This document shows, one piece after another, positions 47,733-56,462 of a DNA stretch of 64,000 bases. The notes under the pieces were generated by a model. That model was not told the origin of the DNA, ran no database searches, and saw nothing but the letters and a program-made list of their open reading frames with translations. Origin of the DNA: Lachnospiraceae bacterium C6A11 (GTDB taxonomy: Bacteria; Bacillota; Clostridia; Lachnospirales; Lachnospiraceae); assembly GCA_000702245.1 (NCBI GenBank), contig JNKY01000019.1, positions 1-64,000 of the forward strand, written 5' to 3'. The first letter of the stretch is position 1. Every line of letters starts with the position of its first letter. The translations under genes were made by a program, and so were the position numbers.

Positions 47733-48932
47733 ATGCCAGATGCAAGTAAACTCAGTACGATCCCTGTAGGTCAGTTAGGCCTGCTACCACTTGAAAGCAG
47801 CTTCTCTTTAGGGAAAAAGGTCGACAACTATTTAGTTAAGTGGAGAAAGGAAAGACTTGCCAAGGAACCGAAGGAGAGTATTATATTTGACGGCTACGAG
47901 CAGGATACTTATATCCTCAATTCAAGCTGCCCAAGATTTGCTTCAGGTGAGGCTAAGGGAACTCTTAAGGGTTCAGTCCGCGGTAAAGATATCTTCATTA
48001 TGGTGGATGTCGGAAACTACAGCATAGAATATACACAGAGCGGTATCAAGAAGCCAATGTCACCGGATGATCATTATCAGGATCTTAAGAGGATCATCGC
48101 AGCAGTCGGAGGTAAGGGAAGAAGGATAAATGTTATCATGCCTTTCCTCTATGAGAGCAGACAGCATAAGCGTACAAGCCGTGAGTCCCTTGACTGTGCA
48201 CTCGCACTTCAGGAGCTTATCGGAATGGGTGTAGAAAATATAATCACCTTTGATGCACATGATCCGAGAGTACAGAATGCTATTCCTCTCAGTGGTTTTG
48301 AAAATGTTATGCCTACATATCAGTTCATCAAGTGTCTCCTCCGTACGACACCTGATCTTCAGCTTGATTCAGAGCATCTCATGATCATAAGTCCGGACGA
48401 GGGTGCTATGCACAGAGCTATCTACTTCGCTAACCACTTCGGTGTTGATGTAGGTATGTTCTACAAGAGAAGAGATTACACAAGGATCGTTAACGGCAAG
48501 AACCCTATCGTAGCTCATGAGTTCCTCGGCGACGATGTTGCAGGCAAGGACGTTATCATCATCGACGATATGATCGCTTCAGGCGAGAGTATGCTTGATG
48601 TTGCAAAAGAGCTTAAGAACAGAAAGGCAAGAAGAGTTTACTGCCTTGCAACCTTCGGTCTCTTTACTGCAGGTCTTGAGATATTTGATAAGGCTAAGCA
48701 GGACGGTGTCATCGAGAAGGTTATCACAACAAATGTAACCTATCAGAAGCCTGAGCTTTTCGACAGAGAGTGGTATGAGTCAGCAGATATGAGTAAATAC
48801 ATCGCTTACCTTATCGACCACATCAACCATGACGCTTCTATCAGCGATCTTCTTGATCAGTCTGAGAGAATCCAGGCACGTATCAGTGAGTACAAGGTTA
48901 AGCATACCATCTCAGATAACTACGAAGGCTAA
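47733..48932 (+). CDS. prs: Ribose-phosphate pyrophosphokinase, long form
   Basis: A 399-residue PRPP synthetase, making PRPP from ribose 5-phosphate and ATP for nucleotide, His and Trp synthesis. The PRPP-binding loop VIIIDDMIASGESM and the NVIMPFLYESRQHKRTSRES region are present. Classical Prs proteins have about 315 residues; this one has an extra N-terminal part of some 60 residues and a longer tail, as in a divergent group seen in Clostridia. Ribosome site CGGAGG. It is 55 bases after dnaI and may be read from the same promoter. A terminator follows. Confidence 0.9.
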   Translation: MPDASKLSTIPVGQLGLLPLESSFSLGKKVDNYLVKWRKERLAKEPKESIIFDGYEQDTYILNSSCPRFASGEAKGTLKGSVRGKDIFIMVDVGNYSIEYTQSGIKKPMSPDDHYQDLKRIIAAVGGKGRRINVIMPFLYESRQHKRTSRESLDCALALQELIGMGVENIITFDAHDPRVQNAIPLSGFENVMPTYQFIKCLLRTTPDLQLDSEHLMIISPDEGAMHRAIYFANHFGVDVGMFYKRRDYTRIVNGKNPIVAHEFLGDDVAGKDVIIIDDMIASGESMLDVAKELKNRKARRVYCLATFGLFTAGLEIFDKAKQDGVIEKVITTNVTYQKPELFDREWYESADMSKYIAYLIDHINHDASISDLLDQSERIQARISEYKVKHTISDNYEG

Positions 48933-48975
48933 TTATTTTAAGTAAATAGGTCCTTTAGCGACAAAATAATGAGTG

Positions 48976-49010
48976 AAAACAGCATTTTGGTAAAAAAATG
49001 CTGTTTTTTC
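48976..49010 (+). terminator. Terminator after prs
   Basis: AAAACAGCATTTT pairs with AAAATGCTGTTTT around a 6-base loop and is followed by further T residues. Confidence 0.9.
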
Positions 49011-49038
49011 TTGACTGAATGAATAATAAGAGTAAAAT
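49011..49038 (+). promoter_or_regulatory. Promoter of ilvE
   Basis: TTGACT and TAAAAT are 16 bases apart, immediately after the prs terminator and 105 bases before the ilvE start. Confidence 0.65.
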
Positions 49039-49142
49039 GTAGCTATATGAGCCGGAGCGGTGATATCTGAGGGCATTATGATACTCTGGATGGCTGCATG
49101 CGGCGGATCAGATTTAATCGAAAGAATAGGAGATGAATTGTT

Positions 49143-50165
49143 ATGGCAAAGAAAGATATTGACTGGGGAAGCCTTGGATTCGGATATATGGAGACAGATG
49201 TTAGTTATGTTTCCAACTTCAAGAACGGTGCATGGGATGATGGTGTCCTTACAGACAACCATACTATCACTATGAGTGAGTGTGCATGCGTGCTTCATTA
49301 TTCACAGTCATGCTTTGAGGGACTTAAGGCATATACAACAGAGGATGGACATATTGTTACTTTCCGTCCTGACCTTAACGCACAGAGAATGATGGATACA
49401 TGTAAGAGACTGGAAATGGCTGTATTTCCTGAGGAGAGATTCATCGATGCAGTAGAGAAGGTTGTTAAGGGAAATATCGACTGGGTTCCACCATATGGTT
49501 CAGGTGCAACACTTTATATAAGACCTTTCATGTTTGGCTCAAATTCCGTAATCGGAGTTAAGCCTGCTGATGAGTATCAGTTCAGAATTCTTACAACACC
49601 TGTTGGACCTTACTTCAAGGGCGGCGCTAAGCCAATCTACATCAGAGTAAGTGATTTCGACAGAGCAGCGCCTCACGGAACAGGTCATATCAAGGCCGGC
49701 CTTAACTATGCAATGAGCCTTCATGCAATCGTTGATGCTCATAAGAACGGTTTCGATGAGAATATGTACCTTGATCCTGCAACAAGAACAAAGGTTGAGG
49801 AGACAGGCGGAGCAAATATGATCTTCATTCAGGGTAATAAGTTCATCACTCCAAAGTCAAACAGCATCCTTCCTTCAGTAACACGTCGTTCACTTGAGGT
49901 TGTTGCTAAGGATTACCTCGGTATGGAGGTTGAGGAGAGAGAAGTTTATCTTGACGAGCTTGACAGCTTCGATGAGTGCGGTCTCTGCGGCACAGCTGCA
50001 GTTATCTCACCTGTTGGTAAGATAAATGATCATGGAAGAGACATCTGCTTCCCAAGCGGAATGGAAGAGATGGGCCCTACAACCAAGAAGCTTTACGATA
50101 CACTTACAGGCATCCAGATGGGCAGGATCGAAGCTCCTAAGGGCTGGATCAAAGTTATCGAGTAA
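49143..50165 (+). CDS. ilvE: Branched-chain amino acid aminotransferase
   Basis: A 340-residue class IV PLP aminotransferase for the last step of Leu, Ile and Val synthesis (or first step of breakdown). Landmarks are HYSQSCFEGLKAY near the N-terminus, FRPDLNAQRM, YIRPFMFGS, the PLP-binding Lys in GTGHIKAGLNYA, EETGGANM, and SILPSVTRRS. Length and order fit the IlvE type 2 group. The start has AGGAGATG upstream. It has its own promoter and terminator. Confidence 0.96.
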   Translation: MAKKDIDWGSLGFGYMETDVSYVSNFKNGAWDDGVLTDNHTITMSECACVLHYSQSCFEGLKAYTTEDGHIVTFRPDLNAQRMMDTCKRLEMAVFPEERFIDAVEKVVKGNIDWVPPYGSGATLYIRPFMFGSNSVIGVKPADEYQFRILTTPVGPYFKGGAKPIYIRVSDFDRAAPHGTGHIKAGLNYAMSLHAIVDAHKNGFDENMYLDPATRTKVEETGGANMIFIQGNKFITPKSNSILPSVTRRSLEVVAKDYLGMEVEEREVYLDELDSFDECGLCGTAAVISPVGKINDHGRDICFPSGMEEMGPTTKKLYDTLTGIQMGRIEAPKGWIKVIE

Positions 50166-50182
50166 TATAAAATATGAATTTG

Positions 50183-50213
50183 AATCACCTCGGTTCGTCC
50201 GGGGTGATTTTCA
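50183..50213 (+). terminator. Terminator after ilvE
   Basis: AATCACCTCGG pairs with CCGGGGTGATT around a 5-base loop and ends in TTTTC, 17 bases after the ilvE stop. Confidence 0.8.
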
Positions 50214-50234
50214 TGAAAAGAACTTTTGATTCGT

Positions 50235-51356
50235 ATGAAAAATACAGGTATTGTTTTGAAGAAGAATAATAAAATGATCGGCAGGCTGGTGGCTGTCGGT
50301 TTTGCAGGAGCTGCCTTTTTTATTGCAATGGGTTGGCCGTTCTTTCATTTCATAGCATACGCTGGAAAGAAAAAGAGCAAGAGGCGTAAGAAGAGCAGTA
50401 AAAAATGGTTTTCCCTGAAGCATACAAAGATCAATCATCCCAAGCACGGGTTTTTGGAGGAGTATGAGGCTTCACGTGCCTGGTGCGAGGCTCAGCTTTA
50501 CCATGAATGGTATATTAAGAGCAGGGATGGCTTTCAGCTTCATGCATCGTATTTACCTGCAGAGAAGCCGGAACGTATAGTCGTGATGTGTCATGGCTAT
50601 AAGGGTACGCGCTTCGGAAGCGCAGGCCATATGGCGAAGTTTCTCCATGAGAATAACTGCAGTCTTCTTATGATAGACCAGAGATGCTGCGGTGAAAGTG
50701 AAGGAAAATACATCACCTTCGGAGCGAAGGAGCAGTATGATATTATTGACTGGCTTAGAAGGCTTGAAGAGGAGAATGTATCTAAGCTGCCGGTATATCT
50801 GTACGGACAGTCAATGGGAGCAGCGTCTGTGATACTTGCATCAGGTCATATTTCCGGCTGTACAGGATTGAAGAGAAATACTAAATGTAGGGAGCGTATA
50901 AGCCGGGGTGAAGAAGAATATACTGAAGATGTTTCATCGTTGGGTAACAATGAGGAAACAGGTGTCTATGGAAATGTTAAGGGAGTGATCGCGGACTGTG
51001 GTTATCATTCGATGAAGCAGCAGTTGCGTGATATTGCTTCGGGTTGGTTCCACTTGCATTGGATAGAGCTTCTCCTTATGAGAGTTGATCTCTTCTGCAG
51101 AATATTTGCAGGCTTCTCCATGAAGGAGACGGATACAACCAAGGCACTAAAAAACAGCAGGCTGCCGATGCTTTTCTTCCACGGAGAAGAGGATACATAT
51201 GTATTTCCGGAGAATTCAAGGAGAAACTATAAACTGTGTGCTTCCGAAAAGGAGCTTGTGATGATCCCGGGTGCGAGACACCTCTGCTGTTCATATGCTG
51301 ATCCGGAACTGTATGCGAGAAAACTGATGAGCTTCTTCAGGAAGAATGAATCTTGA
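50235..51356 (+). CDS. Membrane-anchored alpha/beta hydrolase
   Basis: A 373-residue hydrolase with one N-terminal membrane segment (about 17-40) and a Lys/Arg-rich stretch after it. The fold shows VVMCHGYKGTRFG, DQRCCGESEGKY, the nucleophile Ser in YGQSMGAASV, FFHGEEDTYV and the catalytic His in GARHLCC. It resembles YqkD/FrsA-like serine hydrolases of unknown substrate. An insertion of some 45 charged residues follows the nucleophile region (RNTKCRERISRGEEEYTED). The start is uncertain: ATG 50235, TTG 50226 and ATG 50274 are possible and none has a good ribosome site. Confidence 0.8.
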   Translation: MKNTGIVLKKNNKMIGRLVAVGFAGAAFFIAMGWPFFHFIAYAGKKKSKRRKKSSKKWFSLKHTKINHPKHGFLEEYEASRAWCEAQLYHEWYIKSRDGFQLHASYLPAEKPERIVVMCHGYKGTRFGSAGHMAKFLHENNCSLLMIDQRCCGESEGKYITFGAKEQYDIIDWLRRLEEENVSKLPVYLYGQSMGAASVILASGHISGCTGLKRNTKCRERISRGEEEYTEDVSSLGNNEETGVYGNVKGVIADCGYHSMKQQLRDIASGWFHLHWIELLLMRVDLFCRIFAGFSMKETDTTKALKNSRLPMLFFHGEEDTYVFPENSRRNYKLCASEKELVMIPGARHLCCSYADPELYARKLMSFFRKNES

Positions 51357-51380
51357 AATATAACTTTTCGAATTGATTTA

Positions 51381-51406
51381 AGAGCGCTGATACGGCGCTC
51401 TTTTTT
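51381..51406 (+). terminator. Terminator after the hydrolase gene
   Basis: AGAGCGC pairs with GCGCTCT around a 7-base loop and is followed by six T residues, 24 bases after the stop. Confidence 0.9.
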
Positions 51407-51418
51407 ATGTGCCTGACG

Positions 51419-51556
51419 GCATAATGAAATCTGTTGATCGAGCAGATTTTGTAAGAGTGTGTCTGCATAATGAAATCTGTTGATCGAGCAGATTTTATAA
51501 GAGTGTGTCCGCATAATGAAATTCGTTTATCGAACAGTTTTCGCAAGAGTGTTTGA
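51419..51556. repeat. Three tandem 46-bp repeats
   Basis: Units begin at 51419, 51465 and 51511 with GCATAATGAAAT and end with AAGAGTGTGTC or similar. Units 1 and 2 differ at about two positions; unit 3 is more diverged. Each of the first two units holds an inverted repeat, AAATCTG and CAGATTT. They fill much of the 363-base gap before the condensation-type gene; the rest (51557-51719) holds an AAGGAG ribosome site but no clear promoter. Confidence 0.85.
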
Positions 51557-51719
51557 TATGTGTCGGTCAATTTGTGCGGATGTGTTCATTAAGTCGCTCG
51601 GGGTATAGTATTTATTTTTTACTTATGATAAGTTCCCGGATGTCAAAGGGAAATACATTCCGACCGCTTCAGTGGGAAGATGAAACGGTGGAAGAGAGAA
51701 GATCATAAGGAGTTACGCG

Positions 51720-53105
51720 ATGAGAAAAGAGTATCCGCTTACGGCGGCGCAGAACATGCATTATCAATGGATAAGAGAGTATAAGACACAGCAGGTGTCA
51801 GGTGTCAGTATCGTGGCATCACTTAAGGCAGAGCTGGATTTCGGGCTGCTGAAGAAGTGCATACAGCTGGAGATCGAAAGATACGGATGTATGAGGCTTC
51901 GATTCACTAAGCCGGATAAGGACGGAAATATAAAGCAGTATCTCATTAAGCATGACTCCCGTGATATAGAATTGAAGGATTTTACAGGAATGACACTGGC
52001 TGAGGCTGATGAGATCATGCAGAATATGGCATATCAGACGCTGGACGGCAACAACAGGCCGATGTGCGAGGTCATGATGGTAAAGCTTCCTGAGGGCTAC
52101 AACGGATTTTTTATCCACATGGATCACAGACTTATTGATTCCTGCGGACTTGTGGTAATGGTAAACGACCTGATGCAGCTTTACACACATTACCGTTTTG
52201 GGTCTGAGTATCCGGCAGACCTGGCCGATTTCGAGAAGGTTCTTGAGTCTGATCTGGCGAAGGCAAGCAACGAGAAGCGTTTTGCCAAGGATAAGAAGTT
52301 CTGGGATGATCAGCTGGATGCACTCGGTGAGCCGCTGTATTCGGACATTCAGGGACCATCGGTACTTGAGAAAGCAAGGAAGAAGCATAATGATCCAAAC
52401 CTTCGTGCAGCGGATATCGAGAGAGAAAAGCTTTTCGTAGCGGTTAAGGATTATGTGCTTGAGCCGGAACCGACAAAGGGACTTATGGATTTCTGTATGA
52501 ATCATCAGCTTTCGATGACAAACCTTCTTCTCCTGGGAATACGTACTTACCTCTCGAAGGTAAATAACGGTCAGGAGGATATTACGATAGAAAACTTCAT
52601 CTCAAGACGTTCAACTCATGATGAGTGGACCTCGGGCGGAAGCAGAACGATCATGTTCCCTTGCAGAACTGTAATAAGCGGTGATACGGATTTCCTTTCC
52701 GCAGCCTATGAAATACAGAATGTGCAGAACCGTATATACATGCACAGCAATTATGATCCGGCGCTTATCCGTGAGGAGATGAAGAAGCGTTATAATACAC
52801 CGGACGATACAACCTACGAAAGCTGCTATCTGACATATCAGCCTATGCCGGTACGTATGGACAATCCTTTCCTGAAGGATATTCTGATGCATTCGAAGTG
52901 GTTTGCAAATGGTGCGGCTACCAAGAAGATGTATCTTACGGTTTCACATACAGAGAACGGTGGAATGAACTTCTCATATCATTATCAGACTGTATGTCTT
53001 AATGAGAAGGATATGGAGCTTCTGTATTATTACATGATGAGGATACTCTTTATGGGTATATCACATCCGGATATGAAGCTGTCGGAGATCATGGAGCAGG
53101 TGTAA
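51720..53105 (+). CDS. Stand-alone condensation-domain-type acyltransferase
   Basis: A 461-residue protein with the two-lobed fold of NRPS condensation domains. The opening YPLTAAQNMHYQW matches the C1 motif. The catalytic HHxxxDG motif appears as DHRLIDS: His136 and Asp140 are kept, the first His is Asp135 and the Gly is Ser141. The second His is the catalytic one, so activity is plausible. Later parts (FISRRSTHDE, FPCRTVISGDTDFL, FSYHYQTVCL) fit C-domain and WES-type folds. It precedes a carrier protein and an AMP-ligase, so it should join or transfer a carrier-bound acyl or aminoacyl group. Substrates are unknown. Ribosome site AAGGAG. Confidence 0.82.
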   Translation: MRKEYPLTAAQNMHYQWIREYKTQQVSGVSIVASLKAELDFGLLKKCIQLEIERYGCMRLRFTKPDKDGNIKQYLIKHDSRDIELKDFTGMTLAEADEIMQNMAYQTLDGNNRPMCEVMMVKLPEGYNGFFIHMDHRLIDSCGLVVMVNDLMQLYTHYRFGSEYPADLADFEKVLESDLAKASNEKRFAKDKKFWDDQLDALGEPLYSDIQGPSVLEKARKKHNDPNLRAADIEREKLFVAVKDYVLEPEPTKGLMDFCMNHQLSMTNLLLLGIRTYLSKVNNGQEDITIENFISRRSTHDEWTSGGSRTIMFPCRTVISGDTDFLSAAYEIQNVQNRIYMHSNYDPALIREEMKKRYNTPDDTTYESCYLTYQPMPVRMDNPFLKDILMHSKWFANGAATKKMYLTVSHTENGGMNFSYHYQTVCLNEKDMELLYYYMMRILFMGISHPDMKLSEIMEQV

Positions 53106-53154
53106 TGCTAAAAAACAAAAAAGGCAGAATTGTTGAAATACAGGAGGTAGAAAG

Positions 53155-53394
53155 ATGGATAACGTAACTAAATTCAAGGAACTTGTTGCACAGTATTGTG
53201 ATGTGGCAGCAGAGGATATGACTGATGATATGAGACTTCGCGAGGATCTCGGACTCAGCTCACTGGACTTTATGTCTTTTCTTGGTGAACTTGAGGATGA
53301 ATTTGATGTTGAGCTTGAGCAGGAGAACGCTGTAAAGGTTCGTACTATCGGTGAGGCACTTGAGATGCTTCTTTCCTTAACGGAGGCAGCGTAG
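53155..53394 (+). CDS. Acyl/peptidyl carrier protein
   Basis: A 79-residue carrier protein. The phosphopantetheine attachment site is probably Ser36 in DLGLSSLDFM, with the usual acidic helix 2 and 3. It lies between the condensation-type gene and the AMP-ligase gene, with an AGGAGGT site, and ends four bases before the ligase. It most likely carries the substrate activated by that ligase. It is distinct from the second carrier at 62054. Confidence 0.92.
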   Translation: MDNVTKFKELVAQYCDVAAEDMTDDMRLREDLGLSSLDFMSFLGELEDEFDVELEQENAVKVRTIGEALEMLLSLTEAA

Positions 53395-53398
53395 TATT

Positions 53399-54925
53399 AT
53401 GAAGACTATTGCGGATATCTGGGCGCATGCCGAGAAGAGCTATGCAGAGCTTCCGGCAGTACGCTGGCTGGAGAAAAAAGAAATAAAAGAAATAAGCTAC
53501 AAGGCTCTTGGAGATGAGATCAGAGAGATCAGAAACGGGCTTTCGGCACTGGGCTTCCATGATGCACATATCGCACTGATCGGAACAGCTTCCGTAGAGT
53601 GGATAGCAGCATATCTTGGAATCACCACAGGAGACAATGCGGCGGTTCCGCTTGATGCTGGTCTGCCGGTTGAGGATCTTATGGATATGCTTGACAGGTC
53701 GGATGCAGAGGCACTCTTCCTCAGTCCTAAGCTCCTTTCTCTTGCGGAGAGAGTGGCACTGCAGTGCAGAAAGATCCGCAAAATATGGATACTTAAGGAT
53801 GGTGTGGAGGATTCGATAGAAACGCTGAATTCGCTGAAAGCCGCAGGAAATATAGGCGTTAAGGCAGAAAACAGTCATGAGAATTCGGTTGCAACAATTA
53901 TATTTACCTCCGGAACTACAGGGAAGAGCAAAGGCGTTATGTTAACCCAGACGAATCTGGCGGAGAATGTGGAAAATGTACCTTTCACATCTGAATCCGG
54001 TTGCGTACTTCTGAGCGTGCTTCCTGTACATCATGCATTCTGCCTTGTAATGGACTGGCTGAAGGGTTTTTCGCTTGGAGCAGTCATCTGTATAAATGAC
54101 TCCTTCATGCACATGGTAAGGAATATGAGTATTTTCAAGCCGGAAGTTATGCTTATGGTACCGCTCATGATCGAGACTATCTACAAGAGGCTGGCAGCGG
54201 CCGATCCGGCAATCCCGAAGAAAGCGCTGGCTGAAAATGTATTTGGCGGTAATCTGAAGATCATATTTACCGGAGGGGCTCATCTTGATCCTTTCTATAT
54301 CAAGGAGTTTGAAGAATACGGTGTTGAAATCCTCGAGGGATACGGAATGTCAGAATGCTCGCCGGTCATCAGCAGCAATATGCCGGGCGACCACAAGGCA
54401 GGTTCTATCGGACGTCCGCTGAAGAATGCAAAGATAAAGTTTGAGAACGGTGAAATACTTGTTCAGGGCAGCAGCGTTATGAGAGGATATTATAAGATGC
54501 CTAAAGAAACTGCTGAAGCTTTGAAGGATGGCTGGCTTCATACCGGAGACAAGGGCTACATCGATGAAGATGGTTTCCTTTTCATCAACGGTCGTGTTAA
54601 GAATCTTATCATCATGTCAAATGGTGAGAATGTTTCACCTGAGGAGATAGAAAATAAACTTGCACTCAGTGCGATTGTTGGTGAGGTTGTTGTAACCGGT
54701 GAGAATAACGGACTGACAGCACGTATTTATCCTGATCAGGACGTGGTTCAGGTGAAGGGACTTGGCGAGGAAGAGATTAAGACCAATATACAGAGTACAC
54801 TTGATACATATAACAGCGACCAGCCTACCTATCGTCAGATAACAGGTCTTGTCATAAGAAAAAATCCGTTCCATCGAAATGCCACGGGCAAGATCAAGAG
54901 AACGGAAGCTGAGATTGATGATTGA
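53399..54925 (+). CDS. AMP-dependent acyl/amino acid ligase (ANL family)
   Basis: A 508-residue adenylating enzyme. Motifs are TSGTTGKSKGVML (P-loop), GYGMSECSPV, GSIGRPL, LHTGDKGYIDEDGFLFINGR, and the C-terminal Lys in NATGKIKR. The order and length fit acyl-CoA/acyl-ACP ligases; HHAFCLVMDWLKGFS is like fatty-acid-type ligases more than amino-acid adenylation domains. It should activate a carboxylic acid and load it on the carrier encoded four bases upstream. The acid cannot be named. It ends the three-gene operon. Confidence 0.9.
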   Translation: MKTIADIWAHAEKSYAELPAVRWLEKKEIKEISYKALGDEIREIRNGLSALGFHDAHIALIGTASVEWIAAYLGITTGDNAAVPLDAGLPVEDLMDMLDRSDAEALFLSPKLLSLAERVALQCRKIRKIWILKDGVEDSIETLNSLKAAGNIGVKAENSHENSVATIIFTSGTTGKSKGVMLTQTNLAENVENVPFTSESGCVLLSVLPVHHAFCLVMDWLKGFSLGAVICINDSFMHMVRNMSIFKPEVMLMVPLMIETIYKRLAAADPAIPKKALAENVFGGNLKIIFTGGAHLDPFYIKEFEEYGVEILEGYGMSECSPVISSNMPGDHKAGSIGRPLKNAKIKFENGEILVQGSSVMRGYYKMPKETAEALKDGWLHTGDKGYIDEDGFLFINGRVKNLIIMSNGENVSPEEIENKLALSAIVGEVVVTGENNGLTARIYPDQDVVQVKGLGEEEIKTNIQSTLDTYNSDQPTYRQITGLVIRKNPFHRNATGKIKRTEAEIDD

Positions 54926-54997
54926 TCACCCCGGGGAAGGGGTATAGTTAATGATGAGTAATCACCCCGATGAACAGGGATGGTTGTGTGCGATTGA

Positions 54998-55579
54998 TCA
55001 CTTCTCGGTATTAAGATATGGCAGGACACCTGTCAGGAATATCTGAGATAGTATATCGGCTATTTTTTCGGCGGGGGTCTGAAAGTCCTCCGCCGTCCAT
55101 TTATGCAGGACACCGATGGTACTGCCGATGGCACCGGCTATAAAATAAGAAAACTCGACCTGAACAGCGACTTCGCCTGTTGATGTGTAGGTTACCTCGG
55201 TTACGTAGCGATGGAACATGGTTATGGCCTTCTCGAAGAAAGCGTCGCCACGCGGCGTCTGAAGAAGGTTGGCCAGGAACGGGTTCTTCCTAGTATAATT
55301 GCAGATCGCAAGAAAATAAGAACGGCACATATCCTTGTCGTTCTTTGGATGGAAGCTTTCCATCAAAGTAAATATATCCTTTATTGTCTTATCCTCGGCT
55401 GAATTCATCAGTGCGGGGATATTTTCATAATGATTGTAGAAGGTGCTGCGCACGATGCCGGCCTTCTTGATGACATCGGAAACCGTGATCTTCTCGAGGT
55501 CCTTCTCCTTAAGCAGAAGGAAAAATGCATCAAATATGGCATCCTCAGCCGTGCTGTAGCGTTCATCTGATTCGTTCAT
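54998..55579 (-). CDS. TetR-family transcriptional regulator
   Basis: A 193-residue regulator with an N-terminal helix-turn-helix (ITVSDVIKKAGIVRSTFYNHYENI) and a C-terminal ligand domain of the kind common in Firmicutes TetR/AcrR proteins. It is read divergently from the TagG-like permease gene and convergently to the AMP-ligase gene. A palindrome in the shared upstream region (55592) is a candidate operator, so it probably controls itself and the exporter. Ribosome site AAGGAGGTT. Confidence 0.9.
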   Translation of the reverse strand: MNESDERYSTAEDAIFDAFFLLLKEKDLEKITVSDVIKKAGIVRSTFYNHYENIPALMNSAEDKTIKDIFTLMESFHPKNDKDMCRSYFLAICNYTRKNPFLANLLQTPRGDAFFEKAITMFHRYVTEVTYTSTGEVAVQVEFSYFIAGAIGSTIGVLHKWTAEDFQTPAEKIADILSQIFLTGVLPYLNTEK

Positions 55580-55591
55580 AAATAACCTCCT

Positions 55592-55612
55592 TGTTACACC
55601 TACAGTATAACA
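55592..55612. promoter_or_regulatory. Candidate TetR operator
   Basis: TGTTA and TAACA form an inverted repeat with an 11-base centre, 13 bases upstream of the tetR start and 66 before the permease start. Size and position fit a TetR-family operator. Assignment is by location only. Confidence 0.45.
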
Positions 55613-55677
55613 GCTACATTTGACATAAGCAACTGTGGGTAGTAGAATGTGCCTTGAATATTTAAGGGAGTATCTGC

Positions 55678-56445
55678 ATGAAGGAAAGCCTTGGACAGGA
55701 TATTTTCATAATGAAGGAGCTGGTCAGGAAGGGGATAAGGTTGAAATACAGAAGGTCTTACCTCGGAATCCTCTGGTCGCTTCTTGAACCACTGCTTACT
55801 ATGGTTGTTCTAACCATAGTTTTTGGCACGCTTTTTAATGTGAAGGAGAAGACCTTCCCGGTTTATATTCTGACAGGAAGACTGCTTTACGGATTCTTCT
55901 CGCAGGGCAGTAAGGAAGCCCTCAGATCCATCAGAGCGAACGGCTCTATGATCAAGAAGGTATATGTAAATAAATTGCTTTATCCGATCTCGGGAGTGCT
56001 TTTTAACTATATCATATTCCTTATCTCGCTGGTAGTTCTTGCGGCGGTGGCGCTGTGCTTTAAGGTTTATCCGACAGTCTATCTGGTGCAGATATTTGTA
56101 CCACTCCTGAACCTGCTGATACTTACGACCGGCGTCGGGCTTATGCTGTCGACGATAGGAGTTTTCTTCAGGGATATGGAGTATCTGTGGAATGTATTTC
56201 TGATGCTTATCATGTATACCTGCGCGATATTCTATAAGCCGGAGAGACTTCTTACGAGTGATTATGCGCTGATACTGAAGGCCAATCCGCTGTATTGTAT
56301 CATCTCAAACTTCAGAAGCTGTATATTCGGTGAAGCGATGAATATGAATTATGTGCTGTATTCCTTTGGTTTTGGAGTTGCGACAGTGGTGATCGGGCTT
56401 CTGATGTTCAAGAAACTTGAGGATAGATTTATTCTTAATATATAA
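55678..56445 (+). CDS. ABC-2 polysaccharide/lipid-type export permease (TagG/Wzm-like)
   Basis: A 255-residue integral membrane protein with six predicted segments and the family opening RKGIRLKYRRSYLGILWSLLEP. Members export undecaprenyl-linked polymers (teichoic acids, O-antigen) across the membrane. It is 17 bases upstream of its ATPase. Divergent TetR and nearby acyl-transfer genes suggest a regulated cell-envelope role. Ribosome site AGGGAG. Confidence 0.9.
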   Translation: MKESLGQDIFIMKELVRKGIRLKYRRSYLGILWSLLEPLLTMVVLTIVFGTLFNVKEKTFPVYILTGRLLYGFFSQGSKEALRSIRANGSMIKKVYVNKLLYPISGVLFNYIIFLISLVVLAAVALCFKVYPTVYLVQIFVPLLNLLILTTGVGLMLSTIGVFFRDMEYLWNVFLMLIMYTCAIFYKPERLLTSDYALILKANPLYCIISNFRSCIFGEAMNMNYVLYSFGFGVATVVIGLLMFKKLEDRFILNI

Positions 56446-56462
56446 ACAAGAAAGACATAATT

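Noticed and set aside
49060-49142. Leader peptide for branched-chain control before ilvE
   Set aside because: The short frame runs on into ilvE in a different frame, has no run of Leu/Ile/Val codons, and no alternative terminator follows it.
51419-51556. CRISPR-like array
   Set aside because: Units are directly adjacent without spacers and only three in number; it is a simple tandem repeat.
54936-54990. Two imperfect copies of an ATCACCCCG stretch between the ligase and tetR genes
   Set aside because: Only about ten bases agree and the flanks differ; it may be a poor convergent terminator, not a repeat element.
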